A DNA stretch of 64,000 bases, from positions 1-64,000 of the forward strand of contig NZ_WVUD01000024.1 of assembly GCF_009856865.1 (NCBI RefSeq). Direction: 5' to 3'. This DNA comes from Solidesulfovibrio aerotolerans. GTDB taxonomy: Bacteria > Desulfobacterota > Desulfovibrionia > Desulfovibrionales > Desulfovibrionaceae. Each line of letters opens with the position of its first letter. The first letter of the stretch is position 1. A model generated the notes under the pieces. It was not told the DNA's origin and did no database searches. It was given only the letters and a program-made list of their open reading frames with translations. Of this stretch, positions 23,673 to 33,182 are shown piece by piece. A program made the translations under genes and the position numbers.

Positions 23673-26672
23673 ATGAACAAATCAAACACCCCAAAAAAAC
23701 ATGTATTTGATTTATATTTTATGCAAAACAACGCCGTCGCTATATGCTATGGCATATCTTCATTGATTGTTGCATTACTTTTTGTTGGTATTTTTTTAAA
23801 ATGTATTATTGAAAAACAACTTGATGTCTCCGCAGCATATAGAGACACATCAAACATAGCAAGAGCTGTCGAGGAGCATGCAATTCGAACGTTCGAGCAA
23901 GCCAGCCTCTTGGCGATGTCTATTCGATTCCGCTACGAGCAAGAAGACACCCTAGACCTTAACTCTCTGGCAAAAGTCGACCCGCAGGCTATGAGCATCT
24001 TTCAACAGCTTGCCATCATCAATGAACACGGGATCGTCTCGGGAAGCAGCATTCCCGGATTTGCCCCTGTTGACTTATCAGAGCGTGAGCACTTCAAGGT
24101 CCACCTCCTTAATCCAGGCGCGGGTCTCTTTGTGAGCAAACCCGTACTGGGCAAGGTGTCCGGCAAGTGGTCTATCCAACTGACGACGCGCCTGACCAGA
24201 GCGGACAAATCATTCGCTGGGGTCGTAGTGGTTTCTCTCGACCCATTCTATCTTTCCTCTTTTTACAAAGACATAGACATTGGGCCGAATGGAAGGATTA
24301 CTTTGATTGGCCAGGATGATGTTATCCGAGCACAGAAAAATATGAATGAATCAACATTTGGCGCCATAATAGACGACGAAATGGTCAGATACCTCAGGGA
24401 TAATAATTGGGACCATGTCAATTTTGAAGCAAATGACACGAACAGTGGCATAAAAATGCTTTGTACATATAAGGCTGTTGAGGGATTTCCTCTTTCAGTT
24501 CTCATCAGCATCCCGGAAAATGACGCTCTTTCAGGATTTTATACACGGCGAGCTGGCTATATTGCGTTTGTCACCTGTCTTTCAATTCTCGTTTTTATCT
24601 TAGCAGCATGGATGTCTCGTGTTTTTAGGGCATTACGCGACAATTCTGACCGTCTTAGAATTGTATTTGACAACTCTCCTGTTGGAATTATGCACTTAGG
24701 ATCAGATGGGACAGTGATTGATTGCAATGAAAAGTTTTCTCACCAAATGGGTGCTCCAATTTCTACAATTCTTGGATTCAATGCTGCCAATAAAAGCGGC
24801 GTTAACCTCCGCAGTTGCATTAATAATGCACTTTATGGGAATATAGAAATATATGAAGGCCCATACACTTCTACTGTAGGACACAAGGAAAGCTACTTCA
24901 GAATGATTTTTAATCCTGTCAGTTTGACAAATTCACCTAATGATGTCATCGTTACAAGTGAAGATATTTCCGAAAGGATACATGCTCAAGAAAACTTACG
25001 AGTTACAACCGAGCGATTACAGCTTGCAACTCAGTCTTCTGGCATAGGAATATGGGACTACAATATAGAAAATAATGTTTTAATTTGGGACGATATGATG
25101 TACAAAATTTACGGAATAAACAATACTTCAGCATCTTTGACCATTGAGGAGTGGCAGTCAAATGTTCATCCGGACGATCTTCAGTTTTGCATGTCATCCG
25201 TTGAACGGGCCATCCGCGGTGAAGAAGAGCTCTCCATTGATTTTCGTATTATTTGGAAAAGCGATAATTCAATTCATTATTTAAGGGCAAATGCTCTGGT
25301 TAATCGAAAAGAATCAGGCCTAGCGCATCGCATTATTGGTATTAATCTCGACATAACTGCAAGGAAGACCGCTGAACTAGCTCTTCAGGAAGCTTACGCT
25401 GAAACAGAAAAACAAGTTGCTAGCAGGACTCAAGAGCTTGCGCGCGCCAACGAATTGCTTCAAACAGAAATCATTGAGCGGAAGCAAGCCCACTGTGAGA
25501 TCAACCAGATTCTGTCCTCAATCTCTGCGATTATTATCGGCGTAGACCAGCGCGGTATGGTGGTTCGCTGGAACGCCGCTGCCGAAAACATATTTGGCCT
25601 AACGCTCCAGGAGTCAATTGGAAAGCCCTTTCACTCGCTGCCCATTCCATGGGACTGGGAGGCTCTTATGAAGGGCGTAGCACTAACCCGAAGCGAGTTG
25701 AAGCCACAGCGTCTCTACAACCTTTGGTACGAACACGGTGAAGGGTATGACGGCTATTTTGTCATCACCATCGGACCGTTGTGGAATGAGAACGGGGGGG
25801 CAGACGGTATTCTTATCCTAGGTGACGACATTTCTGAGTTGAAATCCTTAGAGATTCAACTTGCTCAGGCCGCAAAGCTTGAGGCGATAGGCCAACTTGC
25901 CGCTGGTATTGCACACGAAATCAACACCCCCACCCAATACGTAGGCGATTCGGTGATGTTCCTTAAGGACGCCTATGCGGATCTTGGCCAATTGCTGACT
26001 CAGGTTGAAGAGTTGAGCCGCCTACCCTCGCCCTGCGGGGAGGAAGTCGCGGCATCACTCTCCTTAATGCTGGAAGAAATCGAGGTTGATTTTCTCAGAG
26101 AGGAAATTCCCAAGACCATATCACGCATCGACGAGGGAATTGGGCGCATCGCTGCTATCGTACTTGCTATGAAGCGTTTTTCCTACACCTCGGGGGACGA
26201 AAAAAAGGCCGTTGACATTCGAGAAGCCATCGAGAACACCCTAGTCATTTCGCGCAACGAATGGAAGTACGTAGCCGAAGCCACTACCGACTTCGATCCC
26301 GAATTGCCGCCCGTCATGTGCTTGGCCGGCGACATTAATCAGGTTTTCCTCAACATTATTGTTAATGCAGCTCACGCAATCGGCGACGTCGTTCGCGAGA
26401 GCAACAGTCTTGGGTGCATCGCCATCAGCACCAGAAAGGACGGTGATTTCGCCGTAATCATTATCAAGGACACTGGGACTGGCATTCCAAAGGAAGTAGG
26501 GAGCAAAGTTTTTAATCTTTTCTTCACCACCAAAGAAGTTGGCAAAGGCACAGGGCAGGGGTTGGCTATCGCTTACGACATCGTTGTAAACAAGCATAAC
26601 GGTTCCATCACTTTCGAATCTGAGGCGGGCCAGGGGACCACATTCATTATCCGCCTGCCTCTCGCCGGATAA
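23673..26672 (+). CDS. Sensor histidine kinase: double Cache, three PAS, HisKA, HATPase
   Basis: 999 residues. A transmembrane helix near 23-45 and another near 308-330 bracket a periplasmic double-Cache-type sensor (EREHFKVHLLNPGAGLFVSK, then GKWSIQLTTRL). Cytoplasmic PAS domains start near 335 (VFDNSPVGIMHLGSDGTVID), 455 (GIGIWDYNIENNVLIWDD) and 620 (ISAIIIGVDQRGMVVRWNAA). The phosphoacceptor is His748 in GIAHEINTPTQYVGDS. The ATPase domain has the N box NIIVNAAHAIGDV and glycine boxes DTGTGIP and GTGQGLA. First gene of an operon with three response regulators, which are its likely partners. Ligand unknown. Confidence 0.9.
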   Translation: MNKSNTPKKHVFDLYFMQNNAVAICYGISSLIVALLFVGIFLKCIIEKQLDVSAAYRDTSNIARAVEEHAIRTFEQASLLAMSIRFRYEQEDTLDLNSLAKVDPQAMSIFQQLAIINEHGIVSGSSIPGFAPVDLSEREHFKVHLLNPGAGLFVSKPVLGKVSGKWSIQLTTRLTRADKSFAGVVVVSLDPFYLSSFYKDIDIGPNGRITLIGQDDVIRAQKNMNESTFGAIIDDEMVRYLRDNNWDHVNFEANDTNSGIKMLCTYKAVEGFPLSVLISIPENDALSGFYTRRAGYIAFVTCLSILVFILAAWMSRVFRALRDNSDRLRIVFDNSPVGIMHLGSDGTVIDCNEKFSHQMGAPISTILGFNAANKSGVNLRSCINNALYGNIEIYEGPYTSTVGHKESYFRMIFNPVSLTNSPNDVIVTSEDISERIHAQENLRVTTERLQLATQSSGIGIWDYNIENNVLIWDDMMYKIYGINNTSASLTIEEWQSNVHPDDLQFCMSSVERAIRGEEELSIDFRIIWKSDNSIHYLRANALVNRKESGLAHRIIGINLDITARKTAELALQEAYAETEKQVASRTQELARANELLQTEIIERKQAHCEINQILSSISAIIIGVDQRGMVVRWNAAAENIFGLTLQESIGKPFHSLPIPWDWEALMKGVALTRSELKPQRLYNLWYEHGEGYDGYFVITIGPLWNENGGADGILILGDDISELKSLEIQLAQAAKLEAIGQLAAGIAHEINTPTQYVGDSVMFLKDAYADLGQLLTQVEELSRLPSPCGEEVAASLSLMLEEIEVDFLREEIPKTISRIDEGIGRIAAIVLAMKRFSYTSGDEKKAVDIREAIENTLVISRNEWKYVAEATTDFDPELPPVMCLAGDINQVFLNIIVNAAHAIGDVVRESNSLGCIAISTRKDGDFAVIIIKDTGTGIPKEVGSKVFNLFFTTKEVGKGTGQGLAIAYDIVVNKHNGSITFESEAGQGTTFIIRLPLAG

Positions 26673-26689
26673 CCCCACGGGCAACTACT

Positions 26690-27910
26690 ATGAAACCGAA
26701 GATCCTATTTGTAGATGATGAGCAAAATATTCTGGACAGTCTGCGCCTGAGCATGCGGTGCATGCGCGTCAAATGGGACGTGTCCTTCGCCCTGGGAGCA
26801 AGGGCGGCTCTTGAACTGCTGGAACGACAACCCCATGAAGTGGTTATTAGCGACATGCGCATGCCTGGGATGGACGGGGCGCAGCTACTGCGGGAGGTGC
26901 AGCTGCGCTACCCGAAGAGCGTGCGCATTATTCTTTCCGGATATAGCGAAGAGGAAAGTGTGCTGAAGACCATCAAGTTGGCTCACCAGTACCTCAGCAA
27001 GCCTTGCCGGCCTGTTGATTTGATTGAGGCGGTTGAAAAAGCTTTAACCCTACGCGATGTACTCGAAAACCAACAGATTAAGGCACTTGTCTCCAGTTTG
27101 GACGCCTTGCCCAGCCTGCCTGAGGTGTATAAGCGACTGGTAGCTGCGTTGCAGGAGGAGCATTCGACACTAAAGCAGTTGGGCGATATTGTCGCCGAGG
27201 ACGTAGCCATGTCGGCTTCTATTCTGCGCGTGGTTAATTCGGCCTTTTTTGGATTGCCAACGCGGATATCCAGCATTCAGCATGCGGTCAACCTCATTGG
27301 CGGACAAACATTACGAGTGCTTGTGCTCTCAAGTCATCTGTTTACGGTGCTTGAGGCAGCTTCCATGCCATCATTTTCCGTAAAAAAACTCTGGGAGCAC
27401 AGCCAGCGGGTCGGGTGTTTTGCTAAGGTGATCGCCGAGACGGAAGGCCTATGCCGTGACGAGCAAGACAACGCATTTATCGCCGGTATGCTGCACGACG
27501 TGGGCAAACTCATCCTAGCGACGAACATGCCGGATCAATACCGAGTGGTCATCGCCAAAGTCCAGGCCGACGCCGTCTCTATCCATGCTGCGGAGGAGGA
27601 AGTGTTTGGCGCAAGCCATGCCAAAGTGGGAGCTTATCTGTTGGGTCTTTGGGGCTTTAGCCAGCGAGCCATGGGGGCTGTCTGCTGGCATCACACGCCG
27701 GAAAAGCAGATGTTCGAGCCGTGTTGCTCGGCGTTGACCGTTTATGCTGCTGACGGGCTGGACCACGAGCTGGTTCTTTTTAGCAACAATCATACAACTT
27801 GGCCCCTTTGTTTTCCGGGTGTGGAAACGATTCTGTGCCAGGAGCGATTGGCTCTGTGGCGCTGCTGTTGTTCCAAGGTTTTGGAGGCAGGAGGCTGCAG
27901 TTATGGATAA
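26690..27910 (+). CDS. Response regulator with HDOD output domain
   Basis: 406 residues, 17 bp after the kinase. Receiver 1-120: acidic pair in LFVDDEQN, phosphoacceptor Asp in VVISDMRMPGMDG, Ser in ILSGYS, Lys in YLSKPCRP. HDOD domain about 140-340: LPSLPEVYKRLV, MSASILRVVNSAFFGLPTRI, AVNLIGGQTLR. HDOD domains look like HD-type phosphohydrolases but usually lack enzyme activity and serve as signalling platforms; AGMLHDVGKLILA here keeps an HD pair, unusual for HDOD and typical of the REC-HDOD group. Its stop overlaps the next start by 8 bp. Confidence 0.88.
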   Translation: MKPKILFVDDEQNILDSLRLSMRCMRVKWDVSFALGARAALELLERQPHEVVISDMRMPGMDGAQLLREVQLRYPKSVRIILSGYSEEESVLKTIKLAHQYLSKPCRPVDLIEAVEKALTLRDVLENQQIKALVSSLDALPSLPEVYKRLVAALQEEHSTLKQLGDIVAEDVAMSASILRVVNSAFFGLPTRISSIQHAVNLIGGQTLRVLVLSSHLFTVLEAASMPSFSVKKLWEHSQRVGCFAKVIAETEGLCRDEQDNAFIAGMLHDVGKLILATNMPDQYRVVIAKVQADAVSIHAAEEEVFGASHAKVGAYLLGLWGFSQRAMGAVCWHHTPEKQMFEPCCSALTVYAADGLDHELVLFSNNHTTWPLCFPGVETILCQERLALWRCCCSKVLEAGGCSYG

Positions 27911-29033
27911 AGTGCTTTTTGTAGACGATGAGCGCCATATTCTGGACGCGTTTCGGAACAACCTGCGCAAGCGTTTTGCCGTGTCCACGGCACAAGGGCC
28001 GGAAGCAGGCCTGCAGGCCCTCGAAACTGAGGGCCCATTTGCAACAGTGGTATCCGATCTCAAGATGCCAGGCATGGACGGTGTGGCTTTCCTTTCCCGT
28101 GCCCGTGAGATATCGCCGGATACGACGCGCATTATGCTTACCGGCCATGCAGGCGTGGAGGCCTCCATTAATGCTGTCAACCAGGGGCAGGTGTTTCGTT
28201 TCCTCACCAAACCTTGTCCGATGCCAGACCTTCTCGCCGCCCTGGAAGCAGGGGTTCGGCAGTACCGGCTTATCACGGCGGAACGAGAACTTCTGCACGG
28301 CACCCTTCGTGGAACGATCAAGGTTCTCACTGAGGCGTTGGGTCTGGCCAATCCTGTGGCTTTCGGCAAATCGCAAAGAATAAAGGCACTCGTGGGCAGC
28401 TTGTCCAAGGTCATGACAATTAAATCCACGTTGGAACTAGAATTAGCCGCGATGCTATCCCATATAGGGTGTATGGGTTTACCGCAAAATATACTGGAAA
28501 AAGTTGAAACCGGGGATAAACTCACTTCACAGGAATTTTACCTTTATAGTGAACACCCTCGACTGGGAGCCATGCTTATCCAACACATTCCAAGACTTGG
28601 CGGTGTTGCTGAGATTATCGCTGCACAGCAAAATGATTATTCGCCTAAGATACCCCAGGGGGCGCGTGTGCTTCGGCTAGCCCTTGATTATGATGCATTG
28701 AAAAATAGGGGCAGCTCTCCAAACGAGATACTCTTTGTCCTTCGCGGCCGGAAAGGAGCCTACGACCCAGATATTCTTGACGCCATGGAGAAGGCTGCAT
28801 GCTCAAGCGATGGGTATATAACAAGATGTATTTCAATGCGGCATTTCAAAAAAGGCATGGTCCTCGGTCAGCATGTAATGGCGGTTGGTAACATCATTTT
28901 ATTGGCCAGTGGCACTGAACTAAACGATGCTAGCATCCTGCGCTTACAGGAAGTCTCCAAGAGCTTCAGCATTCATGAGCCGATCTGCGTGCTTATTCCC
29001 TTGGACGATAGCCAAGGTTCAGGTTTATTGTGA
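27903..29033 (+). CDS. Response regulator with degenerate HD-GYP output
   Basis: 376 residues from the ATG at 27903, inside the end of the previous gene; the frame is open upstream but the receiver starts here (MDKVLFVDDERHIL). Receiver is intact: Asp in VVSDLKMPGMDG, Thr in MLTGHAG, Lys in FLTKPCP. The output part aligns with HD-GYP domains (AAMLSHIGCMGLPQNILEKV) but the metal-binding HD is HI and the HHExxDGxGYP motif is reduced to AAQQNDYSPK, so phosphodiesterase activity is not expected. It probably acts as a phosphorylation-dependent binding partner of the active paralogue encoded next. Confidence 0.82.
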   Translation: MDKVLFVDDERHILDAFRNNLRKRFAVSTAQGPEAGLQALETEGPFATVVSDLKMPGMDGVAFLSRAREISPDTTRIMLTGHAGVEASINAVNQGQVFRFLTKPCPMPDLLAALEAGVRQYRLITAERELLHGTLRGTIKVLTEALGLANPVAFGKSQRIKALVGSLSKVMTIKSTLELELAAMLSHIGCMGLPQNILEKVETGDKLTSQEFYLYSEHPRLGAMLIQHIPRLGGVAEIIAAQQNDYSPKIPQGARVLRLALDYDALKNRGSSPNEILFVLRGRKGAYDPDILDAMEKAACSSDGYITRCISMRHFKKGMVLGQHVMAVGNIILLASGTELNDASILRLQEVSKSFSIHEPICVLIPLDDSQGSGLL

Positions 29034-30013
29034 ACAAGAAGACACTAATTTGCTTTCCGAAGGTCTTGTTTGTTGATGACGAGCTATCGGTGTTGGAGAC
29101 GTTTAAGTCAATTTTTCGAAACCAATTTGAGGTGACGATCGCCCAGAGTGCCATGGAAGCCTTGGGTCTATTGAGGATGGGCCTACGATACGATGTCATC
29201 GTTTCGGACATCATGATGCCGGGGATGGACGGTGTGGAATTTCTCAGCAACGCCAAAATACTCGCACCATTATCGACTCGCATCGCGCTGACCGGCCATA
29301 CAGATATGGACAAACTGGCTGACGTAGTCAATCGAGGCCATGTCTACAAATTCCTCATGAAGCCCTGTCGGGCGGACCGGTTGGCAGCGGCAATTCTGGA
29401 GGCTGTCAATTATGCTGCCCACTCCCGAGGTACGGATGCTGACTTTAGCCGAAACCTATTGGCGGCGCTCAACTTTCGCAATCTCGAAACAAGTATGCAT
29501 GTTGAGCGCGTCGGGCGGGTCAGCGCCCTGCTGGCTCAGACTTTGGGCTGGAACGAGGATGGCTCGACCCTTTTGCGAATGGCTGCCCCGCTTCACGACA
29601 TCGGTAAGATCGGCATCCCAGACGCCGTGTTGCTCAAACCTGAACAACTGTCGGACGAAGAATATGCCATCATGAAAGAGCACTCGCGTATTGGCGGAGA
29701 AATGCTCAGAAATTCTTCCACACCACTCTTAATCATGGCAAGAGAAATCGCTTTGTATCATCATGAGCGACCAGATGGAACAGGCTATCCACACGGTATC
29801 CTTGGCGAAAAAATTCCTCTGAGCGCTCGCATTGTATCTGTTGCTGACGTATATGATGCCATTGTAACACAACGTGTATATCGAAATGCCATGTCGCACG
29901 CCGAAGCATCAGCCCTTATAAAAAATGGCCGTGATACTGCTTTTGATTCAATGGTTGTTGACGCGTTTATCAGTGTCATGGAAAACCTAAAAACAATTTA
30001 CAATCCGAATTGA
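29030..30013 (+). CDS. Response regulator with HD-GYP c-di-GMP phosphodiesterase domain
   Basis: 327 residues from a GTG overlapping the previous stop (GTGA). Receiver: LFVDDELS, phosphoacceptor Asp in VIVSDIMMPGMDG, Thr in ALTGHTD, Lys in FLMKPCR. HD-GYP about 150-320 with the complete catalytic motifs LHDIGKIGIPD and YHHERPDGTGYP. The family (RpfG-like) breaks down cyclic di-GMP. Last gene of the kinase operon, so the sensor kinase probably sets c-di-GMP levels through it. A truncated DUF6573 module abuts its 3' end within 20 bases. Confidence 0.9.
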   Translation: MNKKTLICFPKVLFVDDELSVLETFKSIFRNQFEVTIAQSAMEALGLLRMGLRYDVIVSDIMMPGMDGVEFLSNAKILAPLSTRIALTGHTDMDKLADVVNRGHVYKFLMKPCRADRLAAAILEAVNYAAHSRGTDADFSRNLLAALNFRNLETSMHVERVGRVSALLAQTLGWNEDGSTLLRMAAPLHDIGKIGIPDAVLLKPEQLSDEEYAIMKEHSRIGGEMLRNSSTPLLIMAREIALYHHERPDGTGYPHGILGEKIPLSARIVSVADVYDAIVTQRVYRNAMSHAEASALIKNGRDTAFDSMVVDAFISVMENLKTIYNPN

Positions 30014-30027
30014 TCCCCCTCCCCTGC

Positions 30028-30107
30028 TCAGTGACGTCGATCAACACCCCGTCCTCGATGGCTTGCTTGCGCGTGTAGCTGAAGATGATGTTCCAGTCCT
30101 GGTCCAT
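30028..30107 (-). pseudogene. DUF6573 module, copy 3 (first 26 codons only)
   Basis: MDQDWNIIFSYTRKQAIEDG and VLIDVT match the other copies exactly in style, then the match stops at about 30028, next to the end of the HD-GYP gene. Start codon, ribosome-binding site and leader are present; the remaining 100 codons are gone. Confidence 0.75.
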
Positions 30108-30185
30108 TTGGGTATCCTCCCTGTTGGAATCTTGAATAATTCCATAGGGGATAACCTGGGGCCGGAGGGGAGGTCACGAGAGACT
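30108..30185 (-). repeat. Leader of the DUF6573 module, copy 3
   Basis: Same 80-base leader as copies 1 and 2, ending GGTCACGAGAGACTC as in copy 1. Confidence 0.7.
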
Positions 30186-30223
30186 CTAGGAAAAATTTGT
30201 CGCATCTACAATGTGGAAATGTA

Positions 30224-30571
30224 TTAGTTCTTAAGTCTGTCAGAAACAAACCTACTTGTTTCAAACTTTTGCGAGCGAGTCATCAAGAAATACGACAAAG
30301 ATCTTCCTATTTCAGTATAGTTGTTGCATGAAAAGTTTGCACAAACATAATCTAGCAAATCTAAATCCAATAACAGTTCTTGCAGTATATTTTCGTCGCC
30401 AATTAGCAAGCAGTAGTCATTGATATTTTGAGATGAGTGTCTAATTAAATTTAAAAAGTATAATGATAATGCGGCCTTTTTAAAATTTGGTATTGCATCG
30501 TCAGACCCAAGTATCTGCCTTGCAACAGACTCAATAATGGTTGTATGTCCAATTTTGTGCGCCTCGCTCAT
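30224..30571 (-). CDS. Unrecognised ~115-residue family, copy A
   Basis: 115 residues from the ATG at 30571; a TTG seven codons upstream is the alternative. Closely related to the product of 33889-34236 and to the dead copy at 35504-35850: all share AVLALYLINI-like and IGDENxxQELLL motifs, here AALSLYFLNLIRHSS and LLIGDENILQELLLDLDLLD, and end with an (S)xFLxTxSxKF segment. Helical, soluble, no Cys or His cluster. Copies B and C each precede a single-domain receiver gene; copy A does not, so its partner would have to act in trans. Function unknown. Confidence 0.6.
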   Translation of the reverse strand: MSEAHKIGHTTIIESVARQILGSDDAIPNFKKAALSLYFLNLIRHSSQNINDYCLLIGDENILQELLLDLDLLDYVCANFSCNNYTEIGRSLSYFLMTRSQKFETSRFVSDRLKN

Positions 30572-30656
30572 AGTTAGCTTTTTTTGGCCCAAAGCTAATA
30601 TTAAACATGTTTTACAGTATTAGCATTTAAAGGTTTATCTAAATATTTTTTGTAAT

Positions 30657-31904
30657 TTAGTTTGCGTTAATTTCAACTCCTAAGTTTTTTATATATGAAG
30701 TCAGGTGAATTCGGCACTGCTTATTGTTCAAACAATCTACAATTCTAAGCGGGCCGGTGCTTTCGATGTAGTCGTCAAGAGATATGTCGTAGGGCTGGCA
30801 GTGCCTATTGTTTTCATCAAGAATTATTCTTACTATTGGCTGCAATAGGCTTTTGTTTCCTTGAGAAATAACGATGCCTTTTTTATCATTGCTAAGAACT
30901 ACTATAGAACCTATAGGATAAATGCCTATGAATTTAACAAATTTGTCAACCAATGATGGAGAGTAAGAGCTTTTTTTAGAATTAAATATAACAGAAACCG
31001 CTTTGTGTGAGTGTACGGCACTTTTATAGTATCTGTCTGAGCGTAAAGCATCATAAGAATCAACAATGCTTAATAAAGCTGCAGAGTGCGAAATCTCTGT
31101 TGAACTTAAACCATTGGGATATCCGAGTCCTCCGTATCGCTCGTGATGCTCTAGAACTGTACGGTTGATTTCATTTGAAGTAATACCACTGGCTGCAAGT
31201 AGCTCGCAACTGTATATAGGGTGATTTTTAATTTCTTTAAATTCACTTTCAGTGAGCTTGCCAGGTTTTTTAAGTATTTTTTCAGATATTTTTATTTTTC
31301 CGATGTCGTGATATAAGCCTGCCAATCCAAGGAGCATTAAGTTTTCACGTCCTAAAGACAAATGTTTTCCAAATATTGTAGCGTACAAAGATACATTTAT
31401 ACAATGAGTGTACGTGTACTCATCGTGGTTTCTGAGGTTCATTAAAAACAATGTCGCACCGTTTGTTTCGTCGTCATTGTCAATGATAGTATTAATAAAT
31501 TCTTTGCTTGCTGAAATATCTATTTTTTCATTTTCTTTAATCTCTGTAAGAAATTTTTTACAGTATTCGATAAAGGCTGAGTAGTCAGAGTTTGATTTTG
31601 TGACGGAACTAATTATGTTATCAAAGTGTGATGATTTGGTGCCGTCGTAATATTTATAATCACCAAAAGTTTGAAACAGTCTTTCTACCTCAAATTTTTT
31701 TTGAGGATTTGCTTTAAAGAATGACCCTTTTTCAGTATCGATGAAAATATCACTAAACTTAGCGCATGTAATTTTTTTTAATTGATTATCATTTTTTATT
31801 TCTAAATCGGTTAAAAGTATCTCGGGATTAGATTTTATAGACAAGCCTGGATTTGTAATGTACATTCCAGTCTTTAAGCTTTTTAGACTGACCTTGACGA
31901 TCAT
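30657..31904 (-). CDS. DUF3391-HD-GYP domain protein
   Basis: 415 residues, GAGGA before the ATG. The N-terminal 100 residues (KVSLKSLKTGMYITNPGLS) match DUF3391, the usual N-terminal partner of this HD-GYP class. The HD-GYP domain at about 160-330 is complete: LYHDIGKIKIS and HHERYGGLGYPNG. Expected to hydrolyse cyclic di-GMP. The C-terminal 75 residues are the conserved tail of the class (PIGSIVVLSNDKKGIVISQG). It follows the EAL-HDOD gene by 30 bp on the same strand, so the two are probably co-transcribed. Confidence 0.88.
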   Translation of the reverse strand: MIVKVSLKSLKTGMYITNPGLSIKSNPEILLTDLEIKNDNQLKKITCAKFSDIFIDTEKGSFFKANPQKKFEVERLFQTFGDYKYYDGTKSSHFDNIISSVTKSNSDYSAFIEYCKKFLTEIKENEKIDISASKEFINTIIDNDDETNGATLFLMNLRNHDEYTYTHCINVSLYATIFGKHLSLGRENLMLLGLAGLYHDIGKIKISEKILKKPGKLTESEFKEIKNHPIYSCELLAASGITSNEINRTVLEHHERYGGLGYPNGLSSTEISHSAALLSIVDSYDALRSDRYYKSAVHSHKAVSVIFNSKKSSYSPSLVDKFVKFIGIYPIGSIVVLSNDKKGIVISQGNKSLLQPIVRIILDENNRHCQPYDISLDDYIESTGPLRIVDCLNNKQCRIHLTSYIKNLGVEINAN

Positions 31905-31934
31905 ATAGTCCTCACATTTTTGGTAATTTTTCTA

Positions 31935-33182
31935 TTAATGTTTTTGGCTTGAAAGCATTGTTCTGTGTGTTTTTTTAAATGATTTTTTGTAAAGTAGATT
32001 CGTCCGCTCGATATCAAGAGAAAGTTGTAGAGTTAGTTCTTTTATTTTGTCTGAATCCCATCTTTCATAAGACTTGACTAGGTCTAGCAATAAGTTTGCT
32101 GTGTGGTTATTCTCTAAAAGGGCGCTCTCGATTTGCTCTTCAAGGGCTAAGTATTTAAGTATTGTTTCCATGGAAAGGTTGAGTATTACAGTGACAAGTG
32201 AAAACATCCCATAAACAAATAAAGATTCTGGTTTGAACTTAAGAAAATTATTTTCTTCCGCAAGCATTTCTAAAAAACAGCCTCGATTAACTGCCATGAA
32301 CGAAAGTTCTTCAGCTTTCATGGAAGGGTTCAAGTCGGACAAGATAATGGCTCTGAGCCACTGCACAAGTTGCCTTTTTCCCAATATTGTCACTGCTCTT
32401 TCTATGGAATTAATCCGGTTGCCAGGGTTTATGCCAGCCATATTGGCATATTTCATTAGTCGGTAGCTAATTGATGTGTCCGTTTTTATATTAGAAACTA
32501 TTCTTGCTATATCAAAACTGTCAGAGCCAAGTTCTTTAAGAAGGTTTATCTTAGTAATGCTGTTTGAAGAGATTTTTCGACCAGTTATTGTTTCGGGTCG
32601 AGAAAAAAAATAGCCTTGGAATAAATTGAACCCCATTTTTTGTAAAGCTAAGTAGGTTTCACGGTCTTCAACTTTTTCGGCAAGAATATCAACGCTATAT
32701 TTTTTTAAATTTTGAACGATTTTAGCTACTTTAGACATGTCGCTCAAGAGGAGAATGTCAATCTTCACTATTTTTACATAAGGCAAAAACGGTTCGAGTT
32801 CAACCTGTCCTGTAAAGTCATCGAGTGCAAAAGTGAATTTATGCTTTGCAAGTAATTGAATCGATTTCAATACATTTTCTGTGGCGCTTACATTTTCTAG
32901 TATTTCAATGATGCAGGTTTCTGGCGGAAGAGCAAATCCAGCCTCAGAAGCTAGTAATTCTTCTGGGAAATTAATTAGAAGTTTTTGAGATTTTTTTAAT
33001 TCTTCACAAACTAATAGAAACCCATCTGAGATTACTTTGGCTGTAGCTAAGTTCCCATCTTTAATATCTGCACAGACAGCACCCCCAGATGAGCGATAAA
33101 GAAGTTCGTATCCCCAGATGTTTTCGTGAGTGTCGAATATTGGTTGTCGCCCGATGAATGTGCTTTCAAATGTTGAGCTCAT
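31935..33182 (-). CDS. EAL-HDOD signalling protein with degenerate EAL
   Basis: 415 residues, AGGAA before the ATG. N-terminal EAL-like domain about 8-200: FIGRQPIFDTHENIWGYELL shows YELLYR where active enzymes have the EAL signature, and other positions are FALDDFTG and LAEKVED. The HDOD domain follows at about 205-410 (NLLKELGSDSFDIARIVSNI, YRLMKYANMAGI). This EAL-HDOD (YuxH/CmpA-like) architecture is common and often inactive as a phosphodiesterase, serving as a c-di-GMP or protein-binding adaptor. Together with the next gene it forms a c-di-GMP pair. Confidence 0.85.
   Translation of the reverse strand: MSSTFESTFIGRQPIFDTHENIWGYELLYRSSGGAVCADIKDGNLATAKVISDGFLLVCEELKKSQKLLINFPEELLASEAGFALPPETCIIEILENVSATENVLKSIQLLAKHKFTFALDDFTGQVELEPFLPYVKIVKIDILLLSDMSKVAKIVQNLKKYSVDILAEKVEDRETYLALQKMGFNLFQGYFFSRPETITGRKISSNSITKINLLKELGSDSFDIARIVSNIKTDTSISYRLMKYANMAGINPGNRINSIERAVTILGKRQLVQWLRAIILSDLNPSMKAEELSFMAVNRGCFLEMLAEENNFLKFKPESLFVYGMFSLVTVILNLSMETILKYLALEEQIESALLENNHTANLLLDLVKSYERWDSDKIKELTLQLSLDIERTNLLYKKSFKKTHRTMLSSQKH

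Noticed and set aside
27744-27902. N-terminal extension of the REC/degenerate HD-GYP protein
   Set aside because: The extension is the out-of-frame 3' end of the REC-HDOD gene; the receiver begins at the ATG at 27903.
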